64,000 nt of DNA from an uncultured Muribaculaceae bacterium (GTDB lineage: Bacteria; Bacteroidota; Bacteroidia; Bacteroidales; Muribaculaceae), in the NCBI GenBank assembly GCA_934661195.1, contig CAKUJD010000001.1, positions 186,001-250,000 on the forward strand, read 5' to 3'. The translations under genes were made by a program, and so were the position numbers. Positions 16,884-27,725 of this stretch are shown here, piece by piece. A model generated the notes under the pieces. It had not been told where the DNA came from. It searched no databases and saw only the letters and a list, made by a program, of their open reading frames with translations. How positions within the stretch are numbered: position 1 is the first letter of the stretch; each line of letters begins with the position of its first letter.

Positions 16884-17857
16884 ATGGTGCTTTTCTGGCG
16901 GCCGGCCAGGCGCTTGAGGACGCGGTTGGCCACTATGAAGAATCGGCGCGCTGAGTTGCTGCGCAGCAGCTGCTGGCACACGCGCGTCTTCGGCGGGTAG
17001 CCTGCTGTGTTGAGCCTAATTAGCGAGCGCACCCACGGGTCGTGCCTGTCCACGCTGCGCATGTGGAAGCACAGGTTGTGGATTTTGCGCACGTTAAGCG
17101 CGCGCTGCGTGGCTGGGGTGTCGGCACCGTTGAGGCGGCGCTCAAGCTCGTCATAGAATCGCTGCCACAGCCTCACCGTCTGGTATGGGCTGGCAAGCGA
17201 CAGCGATCCGGCCACCATGTAGTAGTTATACACGGCATGGTTGTATAGGCCCACCTTGCGCGTCAGGTGATTAGAAAGTAGAATGATGGTGTATACATCT
17301 TCCGACGGCAGCTTCAGCCCTGCCGGCGGAAACACATCACCGCGCCATATTTCGCGGCGGCTCACGCACCCCCATTGTCCGCAAATGCATGCGGGCGACA
17401 GCACATAGCTGCGGAATGCCTCGGGCGTGTACTCGCCTTCGTGCTCAAACCGCGATTCAAAGTCGCCTCCGCCCTTACCCTCAATCATCCGTATGTTCGA
17501 CCCGTAGGCAATGTCGAGGTCAAGCGTCAGGGCTTTGTTCATAAGGAACGCCACCGCTCCGGAGTCGTGCAGCTCGTCGTCGCTGTCGACAAACATTATC
17601 CACTCGCCCCTGGAGGCTTCAACCCCGCGGCGGCGCGCTTCGGCCGAGCCCGCGTTGCCATAGTGCAGCGCCCTCACGCAGCTGTGGCTCTTGGCAAAGC
17701 CATCGGCTATGGCCGCAGTGCCGTCGGTGCTGCCGTCGTCCACCACCACCACCTCGAGGCGCGGATACGACTGGGCCACCACACTGCCTATGCAGCGGGC
17801 CAAAAAGCGTTCGGCGTTCCACGCCGGTATGATGACAGAAACCAGTGGTTGCTCCAT
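16880..17857 (-). CDS. Family 2 glycosyltransferase
   Basis: A 325-residue cytoplasmic GT-A enzyme: VSVIIPAWNAERFL (6-19), VVVDDGSTDGT (37-47), a GNAGSAEARRRG acceptor-side loop, and the metal-binding MFVDSDDEL (DSD near 92-94). The C-terminal half is helical, as in enzymes acting on O-antigen or exopolysaccharide repeat units. It is on the opposite strand to the three GT4-type genes that follow (18002-21492) but belongs to the same cluster. Sugar specificity cannot be told. Confidence 0.87.
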   Translation of the reverse strand: MEQPLVSVIIPAWNAERFLARCIGSVVAQSYPRLEVVVVDDGSTDGTAAIADGFAKSHSCVRALHYGNAGSAEARRRGVEASRGEWIMFVDSDDELHDSGAVAFLMNKALTLDLDIAYGSNIRMIEGKGGGDFESRFEHEGEYTPEAFRSYVLSPACICGQWGCVSRREIWRGDVFPPAGLKLPSEDVYTIILLSNHLTRKVGLYNHAVYNYYMVAGSLSLASPYQTVRLWQRFYDELERRLNGADTPATQRALNVRKIHNLCFHMRSVDRHDPWVRSLIRLNTAGYPPKTRVCQQLLRSNSARRFFIVANRVLKRLAGRQKSTI

Positions 17858-17934
17858 ACTCCAAAAAAAGAAATCATTTGTTGCCTGCGGGCGGGTCTCG
17901 AAGCTGCGGCTGCGGCCAAGTGCCGCCCTTACCG

Positions 17935-17966
17935 CTTGTAAAGGTAATTTTTTTTCACTAAATTTG
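17935..17966 (+). promoter_or_regulatory. Promoter of the GT4 glycosyltransferase operon
   Basis: CTTG (17935-17938), 20 bases, TAAATTTG (17959-17966). The -7 element is exact and the -33 element is one base off. The first start codon is 36 bases downstream. Confidence 0.72.
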
Positions 17967-18001
17967 CAAGCATACTTTGTGTTTTAATCAGAATTGAAGC
18001 A

Positions 18002-19129
18002 ATGAACGTAGTGTTATTAAACTTGATACTCACCACTGCCGAAAATGGCGTGATAAAGCGTAGGAAGACCATAAAGGACACCATGATAAGCAACTGCGCC
18101 ATGGGGTTCGTCAAGGCCGGACACAGTGTCACCATTCTGGCAAGCGAGGAGTTCAAGCCCACCGAAGAGGAAACCTACGACTACAACATCATATATTTCA
18201 AGTCAGGACTCAAGCGCCTGTTCAAGCCCTACCTAATTCCCTATCCAGTGGGAATGTATGCCTACCTGAAGCGCCACCGCGATGAAATCGACTTGATTGT
18301 GAGCAGCGAGGCGTTTTCCATAGGCACGCTCATTGCTGCCATGGCATGCCGCCCGAAGCTGGAGATTTGGCAGGAAATGGCCTACCACCAGCGCAAGTGG
18401 CACAAGCTGCCGTCGCGCCTGTGGCACAATCTGGTGGTGCGCACCGTGCTGCGCAATGTGCTGGTGGTGCCCCGCAGCGAGCCTGCGGGCCGATTCATAG
18501 CCCGTTACAGCGCTAATGTGAGCAGCACCATAGTCGACCATGGCGCCAACGGAGATGTGCTGCGCCCAGCCGCCGACGGGCCAACCGACACGTTCATTGT
18601 AGTGTCGCAGCTGGTGGAACGCAAAAATGTGGCCCACATCATCAGGGCCTTTGCGCGCCTTGTGGCCATGCCCGATTACAGCCGCTACAGGCTGCACATA
18701 ATTGGCGACGGCGACCAGGCCGGGGCTTTGCGCCAGCTGGCAGGCCAGCTGGGCGTTGACGGCAGTGTGGAATTCCACGGCTTTATGCTTCATAGCCAAA
18801 TGGCCGAGCTGCTGCGCCACGCGCGCGCCATGCTCATAGCCACCAGGCGCGACCTTAACATGGTGTCGATTCCCGAGTCGATAGTGAGCGGCACCCCAAT
18901 TGTGACCAACACCTGCCCCACGTCGGCATCGTTCATCGCCCGCCACGGCTTGGGGGTGGTGCGCGACGACTGGGATGAGACCGACCTGATTAAAGCCATC
19001 GACCACTATCCTGAATTCCACGAGGCATGCCTGCGCGAGCGCGACGGGCTCACGCGCGAGGGCTGCGCGCATAAACTGGTGGAACTGTACGCCGACAATT
19101 GCCAAAAGCATGTCCGCGGCACAAAATAA
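18002..19129 (+). CDS. Family 4-type glycosyltransferase
   Basis: A 375-residue GT-B fold protein. The N-terminal acceptor domain has MNVVLLNLILTTAENGVIKR, and the C-terminal donor domain starts at TFIVVSQLVERKNVAHII (near 200). It carries the expected IIGDGDQAGALRQL, VEFHGFMLHSQMAELLRHAR and the ESIVSGTPIVTN nucleotide-sugar site (Glu-x7-Glu-type region, near 300). First gene of a plus-strand three-gene run with its own promoter. Likely adds a sugar to a lipid-linked glycan at the cytoplasmic face; the sugar is unknown. Confidence 0.85.
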   Translation: MNVVLLNLILTTAENGVIKRRKTIKDTMISNCAMGFVKAGHSVTILASEEFKPTEEETYDYNIIYFKSGLKRLFKPYLIPYPVGMYAYLKRHRDEIDLIVSSEAFSIGTLIAAMACRPKLEIWQEMAYHQRKWHKLPSRLWHNLVVRTVLRNVLVVPRSEPAGRFIARYSANVSSTIVDHGANGDVLRPAADGPTDTFIVVSQLVERKNVAHIIRAFARLVAMPDYSRYRLHIIGDGDQAGALRQLAGQLGVDGSVEFHGFMLHSQMAELLRHARAMLIATRRDLNMVSIPESIVSGTPIVTNTCPTSASFIARHGLGVVRDDWDETDLIKAIDHYPEFHEACLRERDGLTREGCAHKLVELYADNCQKHVRGTK

Positions 19130-19168
19130 ACGCGCCCGCGGCACGTTTATACATTACAACCAATTCAT

Positions 19169-20383
19169 GTGGCTAAAGAAATGGCAAAACGCATACTCTT
19201 AGTAAACAAATTCTACTACTCACGCGGCGGCGCCGAAATCGTGGTCATTAATTTGCGCGACATGCTCACAAGCCTCGGCTATGAGGTGGGCATATTCACG
19301 ATGGACTACGGCGGCAACCTGCATGAGCCCGGCATATTCACCGCCCCCGAAGTGTCGTTCAAGGGCTCTTGGGGACAAAAGCTGCGCTTCGCCAGCCGCA
19401 CATTGGGCGGAGCGGGGCTTAAGGCCTCGTTTATGCAGGCCTTCAACCGGTTTGCGCCCGATGTGGTGCATCTGCACAACGTGCATTCCTATCTGTCGCC
19501 TGCCATGGCGCAGTGGGCGCACGAGCGCGGCGCACGGGTGGTGTGGACGCTGCACGACTATAAGCTGCTGTGCCCGGCCTACAGTTGCCTCAACCACGGC
19601 CGCCCGTGCGAGAAGTGCTACACGGCCAAGTGGCATGTGCTGGCCGAGCGGTGCTTCAAGCAGAGCGCGGCGGCAAGCGCGCTTGCATGGGTCGAGGCTC
19701 ACAGGTGGAACCGCGGCTGGATTGAGCGCAACGTCGACGCCTTTGTGTGCCCCAGCCGGTTTATGCGCGGCCAAATGCTGAAGGGCGGCTTCAGCGAAGG
19801 CAAGCTGCATGTGGTGTGCAACTTCATCGATCCCGTGAAGGCCGCCGAACTTGAGAAAAACAGCCAGGTGGAGAAGGAGGACTATTATTCCTACATTGGC
19901 CGCCTGTCGGAGGAAAAAGGTGTGGCCACGCTTCTGAAGGCGGCCGCCACGCTGCCCTACAGGCTTAAGGTGGCGGGCGACGGGCCTTTGATGGCACAAT
20001 TCCGCCAGCAGTATGGCTCGAATCCTAACATTGAGTTTCTGGGGCAGCTGAGCGCAGTGCAGGTGAGCGGCCTTCAGCGCAAGGCGCGCTTTGTGGTGCA
20101 GCCATCGGAGTGTTACGAAAACAATCCGCTCAGCGTCATCGAGTCGCTGTGTGCTGGCACGCCGGTGATAGGCGCGCGCATAGGCGGCATTCCCGAGCTG
20201 ATAACGCCCAGCTGCGGACTCACCTATGCCATGGGCAATGCAGCTGAGCTGGCCGGCTGCATCACCGAGATGATGGAGCACGGCAGCCGCTACGACAACC
20301 AAGCCATAGCAGCCGAGGCCTCCGAACGCTTTTCGGCCAAGGCACATTTCGCAAAACTAAAGCCACTATATTTCCCCGAATGA
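19169..20383 (+). CDS. Family 4 glycosyltransferase
   Basis: A 404-residue GT-B enzyme. The N-terminal domain has the glycine-rich FYYSRGGAEIVVINL (acceptor loop, 15-29) and PDVVHLHNVHSYLSP. A Cys-rich loop (CPAYSCLNHGRPCEKC, near 145-160) is typical of a subgroup in capsule and O-antigen clusters and may bind a metal. The donor domain has YIGRLSEEKGVATLLKAA and the ECYENNPLSVIESLCAGTPV site (Glu near 313 and 321). A second ATG five codons in (MAKRILLV) is a possible start. It overlaps the next gene by four bases, so the two are coupled. Confidence 0.88.
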   Translation: MAKEMAKRILLVNKFYYSRGGAEIVVINLRDMLTSLGYEVGIFTMDYGGNLHEPGIFTAPEVSFKGSWGQKLRFASRTLGGAGLKASFMQAFNRFAPDVVHLHNVHSYLSPAMAQWAHERGARVVWTLHDYKLLCPAYSCLNHGRPCEKCYTAKWHVLAERCFKQSAAASALAWVEAHRWNRGWIERNVDAFVCPSRFMRGQMLKGGFSEGKLHVVCNFIDPVKAAELEKNSQVEKEDYYSYIGRLSEEKGVATLLKAAATLPYRLKVAGDGPLMAQFRQQYGSNPNIEFLGQLSAVQVSGLQRKARFVVQPSECYENNPLSVIESLCAGTPVIGARIGGIPELITPSCGLTYAMGNAAELAGCITEMMEHGSRYDNQAIAAEASERFSAKAHFAKLKPLYFPE

Positions 20384-21492
20384 GCAGCATTGACAAAAAT
20401 CATAGGCCAGTGATTGCCGTGATAGGCACGCGCGGCTTCCCTGGCGTGCAGGGTGGAGTGGAGATGCATTGCCAAAACATCTACACCCGGCTGGCTGGAG
20501 GCGGCATGGCCGCTGTGCGCATCTACAGGCGCAAACCCTACCTGTGCACCGACTCAATGAAGCCACTGCCAGGCATCGAATACGTCGACCTGCCCTCGAC
20601 GCGCATCAAGGGTCTTGAAGCCGTGCTGCACACGCTGCTGTGTGTGCTCCACATAGCGCTGCACCGCCCCGATGTGGTGCATGTGCACAACATCGGCCCG
20701 GGCATGTTTGCCCCTCTGCTCAAGCTCATGGGCCTGCGAGTTGTCATGACCTATCACAGCCCCAACTACGAGCACGACAAGTGGAACACTGCCGCAAAGC
20801 GGCTGCTCAAGTGGTGTGAGGGGGTGTCGCTGCGCTGGTGCGACCGGGTGATATTTGTCAACAAATTCCAAATGCATAAATTCAGCCCGTCGGTGCAGGC
20901 CAAAAGCGTGTATCTGCCCAACGGCATCAATGCTGCCGCCACGCGCAGTGCAGCCACCGGTTTCCTGCAAAAGCACGGCATTGAGCCGGGCGGCTATCTG
21001 CTGGGCGTGGGACGCCTGACCCCCGAAAAAGGCTTTGAGCATCTTGTGGCCGCGGCACAACTGCTGCCCGAGGTGAGCCAGGTGGTGATAGCCGGAGCCA
21101 GCGACCACGGCAGCGACTATGCCCAAAGGCTGCGCGCGCTCGACGCGCAGCACAAGGTGGTGTTCACAGGCTTCACCTCGGGCGAGGACTTGCGTCAGCT
21201 CTACAGCCATGCGCGGCTGTTTGTGCTGTCGTCGGTCAACGAAGGGTTCCCGCTCGTGCTGCTCGAGGCCATGACCTATAGCCTGCCCGTGGCTGTTAGC
21301 GACATCCCAGCGTCGCACCTCATCAAGCTTTCTGCCGACCGCTACTTCAAGCCTGCGTCACCACAGTCGATGGCAGCCGTCATCGCCCACTGCCTCAGCG
21401 CAGACCCAACCACCGAAAGCTACAACCTCACTGACTACGATTGGGACTCCATTGCCCGCCGCACACTCGCCGTCCTAATCAATAATGACTAA
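20380..21492 (+). CDS. Family 4 glycosyltransferase, DUF1972-type N-terminus
   Basis: A 370-residue GT-B enzyme whose N-terminus IAVIGTRGFPGVQGGVEMHC (11-30) matches the DUF1972/rhamnosyltransferase group. The donor domain starts at YLLGVGRLTPEKGFEHLVAA (near 205) and has NEGFPLVLLEAMTYSLPV with the conserved Glu pair near 287 and 295. Last gene of the plus-strand run; a perfect 17-bp hairpin follows at 21581-21617. Probably transfers rhamnose, glucose or galactose during polysaccharide synthesis, but this is inferred from the family only. Confidence 0.88.
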   Translation: MSSIDKNHRPVIAVIGTRGFPGVQGGVEMHCQNIYTRLAGGGMAAVRIYRRKPYLCTDSMKPLPGIEYVDLPSTRIKGLEAVLHTLLCVLHIALHRPDVVHVHNIGPGMFAPLLKLMGLRVVMTYHSPNYEHDKWNTAAKRLLKWCEGVSLRWCDRVIFVNKFQMHKFSPSVQAKSVYLPNGINAAATRSAATGFLQKHGIEPGGYLLGVGRLTPEKGFEHLVAAAQLLPEVSQVVIAGASDHGSDYAQRLRALDAQHKVVFTGFTSGEDLRQLYSHARLFVLSSVNEGFPLVLLEAMTYSLPVAVSDIPASHLIKLSADRYFKPASPQSMAAVIAHCLSADPTTESYNLTDYDWDSIARRTLAVLINND

Positions 21493-21580
21493 ACCATTAT
21501 AACATGGTTGTTTGCTATAGGAATACGGCATATTCCGCGTCTATGCTGTGATTTGCCGTAAATCAGCCTTTTATATAAGC

Positions 21581-21617
21581 AAAGCCGGCCCGCATCTAAC
21601 AGATGCGGGCCGGCTTT
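21581..21617. terminator. Bidirectional terminator between glycosyltransferase and frd/sdh operons
   Basis: Perfect 17-bp arms at 21581-21597 and 21601-21617 with a 3-base loop; core GCCGGCCCGCATCT. T-rich bases follow on both strands, so it can end both the plus-strand operon (last stop 21492) and the minus-strand operon (last stop 21665). Confidence 0.88.
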
Positions 21618-21664
21618 CTTTATAGGGTGCTGCCGTCCTTATTGCGGACGGAGGAGTGTGCTGA

Positions 21665-22420
21665 TTAGTCGGTGAGCTTTGCGCACAGGAACTCGCGGTT
21701 GAGTCGTGCAATGTTGCTCAGCTTGATATTCTTCGGGCACTCAGCGGCGCAAGCGCCGGTGTTGGTGCAGTTGCCGAATCCCAGTTCGTCCATCTTGGCC
21801 ACCATGGCCTTTGCGCGGCGCTTTGCCTCTGCCTTGCCTTGCGGCAGCAGTGCAAACTGGCTGACCTTGGCCGAAACGAAGAGCATTGCCGAACCGTTTT
21901 TGCAGGCTGCCACGCAGGCGCCGCAGCCAATGCACGATGCCGAGTCCATAGCCTCGTCGGCTGCAACCTTCGAGATAGGCAGTGCGTTGGCGTCTTGTGC
22001 GCCGCCAGTCTGGAACGACACGTAGCCGCCGGCCTGCTGAATCTTGTCGAATGCGTTGCGGTCAACCATGAGGTCTTTGATCACCGGGAATGCTGCCGAG
22101 CGCCAAGGCTCCACTGTGATGGTTTCGCCATCGTGGAAGCGGCGCATATACAGCTGGCAAGTGGTTGCGCCAGTTGCGGGGCCGTGGGGGTGACCGTTGA
22201 CGTAGAGCGAGCACATGCCGCAGATGCCCTCGCGGCAGTCGTGGTCGAACACCACAGGTTCTTCGCCCTGCTCGATGAGCTGCTCGTTAAGGATGTCGAG
22301 CATCTCAAGGAAAGAGGTGTCAGTCGGGATGTCCTGCATCTGGTATTTCTCAAAGTGACCCTGTTCCTTAGGACCTGCCTGACGCCAAATTTTAAGTGTG
22401 AAACTTATATTTTTCTCCAT
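21665..22420 (-). CDS. sdhB: Fumarate reductase/succinate dehydrogenase iron-sulfur subunit
   Basis: A 251-residue protein carrying three Fe-S clusters that pass electrons between the flavoprotein and the membrane haem subunit. The plant-type [2Fe-2S] site is CREGICGMC (C62, C67, C70) with C88 in ATTCQLY. The bacterial ferredoxin-type part has [11 protein letters not shown] (near 150-160) and [15 protein letters not shown] (near 215-230). Third gene of the operon, 24 bases after the flavoprotein gene. In Bacteroidales this complex works mainly as a quinol:fumarate reductase in anaerobic respiration; the direction here is inferred from the lineage. Confidence 0.95.
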   Translation of the reverse strand: MEKNISFTLKIWRQAGPKEQGHFEKYQMQDIPTDTSFLEMLDILNEQLIEQGEEPVVFDHDCREGICGMCSLYVNGHPHGPATGATTCQLYMRRFHDGETITVEPWRSAAFPVIKDLMVDRNAFDKIQQAGGYVSFQTGGAQDANALPISKVAADEAMDSASCIGCGACVAACKNGSAMLFVSAKVSQFALLPQGKAEAKRRAKAMVAKMDELGFGNCTNTGACAAECPKNIKLSNIARLNREFLCAKLTD

Positions 22421-22444
22421 CTTTGTTCTGAGTTAAAAATTAGA

Positions 22445-24451
<2,007 letters not shown>

Positions 24452-24491
24452 TTTGTCAGTGTAGTTATAGTGTTATTACTCAGCTAAAATT

Positions 24492-25148
24492 TTAACATGC
24501 GAAAAACCATGTGAGGTAGCATGCCTCTACTGCAAAGAGCACGGCCACGATGGTTGCCCACCACCAGCCGATGCATTTCCAGCGGCAAATCCACTTGTCG
24601 TTGGTGGTGCCCAGTGTCTGGAATGCGCTCCAGAATCCGTGGGTCAGGTGGAACCACAGAGCTGCGAAGCCAATGAGGTAGAGCGGGAGCAGCCACACCT
24701 GGCTGAAGGCGGCCTCAAGGGCCTCAGTGCCGCTCAGGGCTGGCTGGCCTATCACCTCGGGCAGCTGCATCTTGGCCCAGAAGTTCACAAGGTGAAGAAT
24801 GAGGAACACCAGCACGATGATGCCCAGCACCAGCATGTTCTGAGATGCCCATTCCACCGAAGCGGGCTTGCTGCTCACCTCATAGCGGTCGTTGCCGCGC
24901 GCCTTGCGGTTCTGGAGGGTGAGCCAGAGAGCGTAGATGATGTGAATAACGAAGCCGGCGGCGATGATTGCGGTGCCGACCAGTGCATACCAGTTAGCGC
25001 CGAGGAATTCGCACACTGCCTCATAAGCGTCAAGCGAAATGATGGCAACGGCATTCATCAGCACATGAAAGGTTAAGAATAGGATCAGAAAAAGTCCGGT
25101 GAGCGACATCACCACTTTTCGTCCTACCGAAGAAGTTGTTAACCACAT
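24492..25148 (-). CDS. sdhC: Fumarate reductase/succinate dehydrogenase cytochrome b subunit
   Basis: A 218-residue membrane protein with five hydrophobic helices, matching the single-subunit di-haem (type B) anchor. Candidate haem-ligand histidines lie in TFHVLMNAVAI (helix 1), FVIHIIYALW (helix 2), LILHLVNFW (helix 3) and FHLTHGFWSAFQ (helix 4). First gene of the operon, with an exact promoter at 25211-25242. It anchors SdhA and SdhB and exchanges electrons with menaquinone; menaquinone use fits the MenA-like gene at 57636. Confidence 0.92.
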   Translation of the reverse strand: MWLTTSSVGRKVVMSLTGLFLILFLTFHVLMNAVAIISLDAYEAVCEFLGANWYALVGTAIIAAGFVIHIIYALWLTLQNRKARGNDRYEVSSKPASVEWASQNMLVLGIIVLVFLILHLVNFWAKMQLPEVIGQPALSGTEALEAAFSQVWLLPLYLIGFAALWFHLTHGFWSAFQTLGTTNDKWICRWKCIGWWWATIVAVLFAVEACYLTWFFAC

Positions 25149-25210
25149 AGTAGTTCTGAATTTAGTTATTAATTTAGTTGTTTAGTAATTGACAATATGT
25201 TTCTATCTTG

Positions 25211-25242
25211 CAAATTTACCGCTAATAAATTGCACTTGCAAA
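25211..25242 (-). promoter_or_regulatory. Promoter of the sdhCAB/frd operon
   Basis: Minus strand: TTTG (25239-25242), 20 bases, TAAATTTG (25211-25218), 63 bases before the sdhC ATG. Exact consensus. Confidence 0.87.
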
Positions 25243-25289
25243 ACTATTGATGAAAAAATTCACCAATCGAAACCGGCAGCACAGCACGC

Positions 25290-26735
25290 TCAGGCGCGGT
25301 GCAGCCGCGATGTGATTTTCGAGGCTATGTCGGCCAGCACGGCGCGGGGCATGGCGGCTATGCTTGCTGCCGCCCCTGCCACTGCCAGCAGCGCCGACTG
25401 CCACCACGGCATTTCGACCACAAACGGCACGTAGCACACAGCCATGGCCAGAAGTGGAATGGCGGTGGAGGGGTAGATGGTGAGCTTGAAGTAGCGGCGC
25501 ATGTCGGCCATGCGTATGGCCAGCAGCACCACGTTGGTCATGATGCTGGTCACCAGCACTCCGCTGATGCCTATGCGGCCTATGAGGGTGAAGTTGAGCA
25601 CCACGTTGACCAGCGCGGCCGCGGTGATGGCCGGCAGGGTGCGTGCTGTGTCTTTGGCGCACTGGTAACCCATGTCGAAGAATGCCGCCGCGGCGAAAAA
25701 CACCGCGCTCACACCCAGCGGGTACAGAAAATCGAGGCTGGCCTGGTATTTGCTCTCCACCAGCCAGAAGTAGTTGAACTTCACCACAAAGGTGTAGCCT
25801 ATCAGTATCACGGCCAGCACCGATATGTAGGCGTTGAACATGCGCGAGAAGAAGCGGTCGCGGTCGCTGCTGCCATATTGCAGAATGGCTGTCTCCTGCC
25901 AGGCCTGGTAGAATATCACGGCCAGGGTCTGGATGATGCCTGTGAACTTGGTGGCCACGGCATACACGCCGTTCACGTCAAGGCCCAGATAGTGCATTAT
26001 GAACCAGCGGTCGCTGCTCTGCATCAGCCACCAGCACAGTGAGCCCGGCAGCAGTGGCAGCGTGTAGCGCACCAGGCCGCGCCCCACGGCGTGCCAGTCG
26101 GCGCGGCGGCTGAAGTAGCGGGCGAATATGTGCATCTTCACCTCAAGGTAGGCCACGGCCATGATGCGCGCCAGTATGTTGGCCAGAAACACGCCCTCTA
26201 TGCCCATGCCCATGAAGGCCAGAAACACTATGCTGAGCGCGCTTATGCCGAACGACGAGATGAGACCGGCCGTGACAAATGCCTTGTTGTTGCCCAGTCC
26301 GCGCGCCACCTGCGTAATCACGTCGTAGGCCGACATGGCCACCAGCAGGGCGAATGTGGCCCACAGGTAGTCGAGCCGCGTGAGAGCGGCCAGCAGCATT
26401 GTCACAAGGGTTGACACGCCCACCATGAAGCCCAGTGTGCGGTAGACGAAGGTGATGATGCGCTGCCGCTGCCGCTCGTCGTCGGTGTCGAGCAGAAAGC
26501 GGAACGCGCCGTCGCGCATCTGCAGCGTCTCGAAGGGCAGCAGCAGGAACACGGCCGTCAGGCACACGTCGTAGTAGCCATAGTCGTTGGGGTTGTGGAT
26601 GAAGTAGGTGTAGAGTGGCATCATCAGGAATGTGATGAGCTTCGAGCCCAGGTTCCCAATGGCATACACCAGCAGGTCTTTTATAAACTTCGACCCGCGC
26701 TGCTTGCTTTTGCCAGTGTCTTGTGCCTGATTCAT
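25290..26735 (-). CDS. Wzx-like polysaccharide flippase
   Basis: A 481-residue protein with about 12-14 membrane helices, of the MOP exporter superfamily (polysaccharide biosynthesis protein/RfbX type). The N-terminus KFIKDLLVYAIGNLGSKLIT (residues 17-36) is typical, followed by MPLYTYFIHNPNDYGYYDV. Such proteins flip undecaprenyl-pyrophosphate-linked repeat units across the inner membrane for Wzy-type polymerisation. It is the last gene of the minus-strand polysaccharide locus but also has a -7 element of its own (26772-26779), so it may be made independently. Confidence 0.88.
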   Translation of the reverse strand: MNQAQDTGKSKQRGSKFIKDLLVYAIGNLGSKLITFLMMPLYTYFIHNPNDYGYYDVCLTAVFLLLPFETLQMRDGAFRFLLDTDDERQRQRIITFVYRTLGFMVGVSTLVTMLLAALTRLDYLWATFALLVAMSAYDVITQVARGLGNNKAFVTAGLISSFGISALSIVFLAFMGMGIEGVFLANILARIMAVAYLEVKMHIFARYFSRRADWHAVGRGLVRYTLPLLPGSLCWWLMQSSDRWFIMHYLGLDVNGVYAVATKFTGIIQTLAVIFYQAWQETAILQYGSSDRDRFFSRMFNAYISVLAVILIGYTFVVKFNYFWLVESKYQASLDFLYPLGVSAVFFAAAAFFDMGYQCAKDTARTLPAITAAALVNVVLNFTLIGRIGISGVLVTSIMTNVVLLAIRMADMRRYFKLTIYPSTAIPLLAMAVCYVPFVVEMPWWQSALLAVAGAAASIAAMPRAVLADIASKITSRLHRA

Positions 26736-26771
26736 CTTTTATCGGAAAAGTGCTTTATTCGTTTCGGGGTG

Positions 26772-26779
26772 CAAAGTTA
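26772..26779 (-). promoter_or_regulatory. Possible promoter of the flippase gene
   Basis: The minus strand reads TAACTTTG, exact, 36 bases before the flippase ATG. GTTG lies 21 bases further upstream (26801-26804), just inside the 3' end of the SGNH-like gene. Confidence 0.6.
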
Positions 26780-26780
26780 C

Positions 26781-27710
26781 TCATTTTGCCACACATTTGC
26801 CAACCGGCGCCGTCGCGGCCGCGTCGGCTCGCAGCAGCGGAGCCATAGTGGAGCTGAATTTCACCGCTCCGGTGTGGTTCATGTGGCCGCGGTCTTTGTA
26901 GTACCGGTCGGCCCATAGGCCGGGCAGCTCGGTGAAGTCGCTTAGCGCCACGCCGCTGCGCCTGGCTTCGGCGGCCAGCCAGCGGCGCATGCCGTTGTCA
27001 ATCTCGTGGTTGGGCGACAGCACTATGCGCAGCGCTATGCCGTGCCGGCGGCACAGTGTGGCCACGGTGCGCAGCTGCTCCACCTCCACAGGGCTTGGGC
27101 TGAACGGACCGTAGGTGGTGACGCCGGGCTTCATGTTGCTGCCCTGCAGCGGACTGTAGCCGTCGGAGGGCTCGGGCAGCGGACCCTTCAGGTAGGCCTT
27201 GGCCAGCCACACCTCGCTGCCGTTGAGGCGGTAGAGGCTGCTGTGCAGCTTCAGCCGCAGCCGCCAGTCGCTGCTTGAGTCTATATATCCGGTCACGGCG
27301 CGGTTGGCGCCATAGTGGCACTTCACGTCGCCAATGCTGTTGGCCACCCAGTCGCCGTTGACCATCGAGTTGCATATGTCGAGCACCACCACGCGGGGGC
27401 GGCAGCGTGTGAGCCACGACTGCAGCACCATGCGCGCGTAGGCCACGTCGTGGCCGTCGGCGCCGGCGTTGTACACGCTCATTTGCAGGCTGTCGGCCAG
27501 CACCTGCGGCACGTAGTGGTGCTTGGCCTTGCTTGAGCCGAGTATCAGCACATCGGCGCGCTTGTGGTTGAGGGCCTGGTTGAGGTCGGACTCAAAGGTG
27601 CCCGAGTCGGGCATGCGCCACATAAGCGCGTTGCCGGCCGCGCCCACTGCCAGGTCGGCCGCAATCACAATCGCCGCAACGGCCGCTATGCTTAATATCC
27701 ACTTTTTCAT
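26781..27710 (-). CDS. SGNH-hydrolase-like protein paired with an MBOAT acyltransferase
   Basis: A 309-residue protein with an N-terminal membrane or signal segment (residues 4-26). After it come a block I-like VLILGSSKAKHH (54-65) with Ser, a YNAGADGHDV block resembling the Gly/Asn motif, and a C-terminal DRGHMNHTGAVKF with a His that would complete the triad. This matches the AlgX/DltD-like proteins that act with MBOAT proteins to O-acetylate extracellular polysaccharide. It lies 15 bases downstream of the MBOAT gene, supporting the pairing. Function is inferred from motifs and context. Confidence 0.7.
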   Translation of the reverse strand: MKKWILSIAAVAAIVIAADLAVGAAGNALMWRMPDSGTFESDLNQALNHKRADVLILGSSKAKHHYVPQVLADSLQMSVYNAGADGHDVAYARMVLQSWLTRCRPRVVVLDICNSMVNGDWVANSIGDVKCHYGANRAVTGYIDSSSDWRLRLKLHSSLYRLNGSEVWLAKAYLKGPLPEPSDGYSPLQGSNMKPGVTTYGPFSPSPVEVEQLRTVATLCRRHGIALRIVLSPNHEIDNGMRRWLAAEARRSGVALSDFTELPGLWADRYYKDRGHMNHTGAVKFSSTMAPLLRADAAATAPVGKCVAK

Positions 27711-27725
27711 ATTGCCATGCCGCTT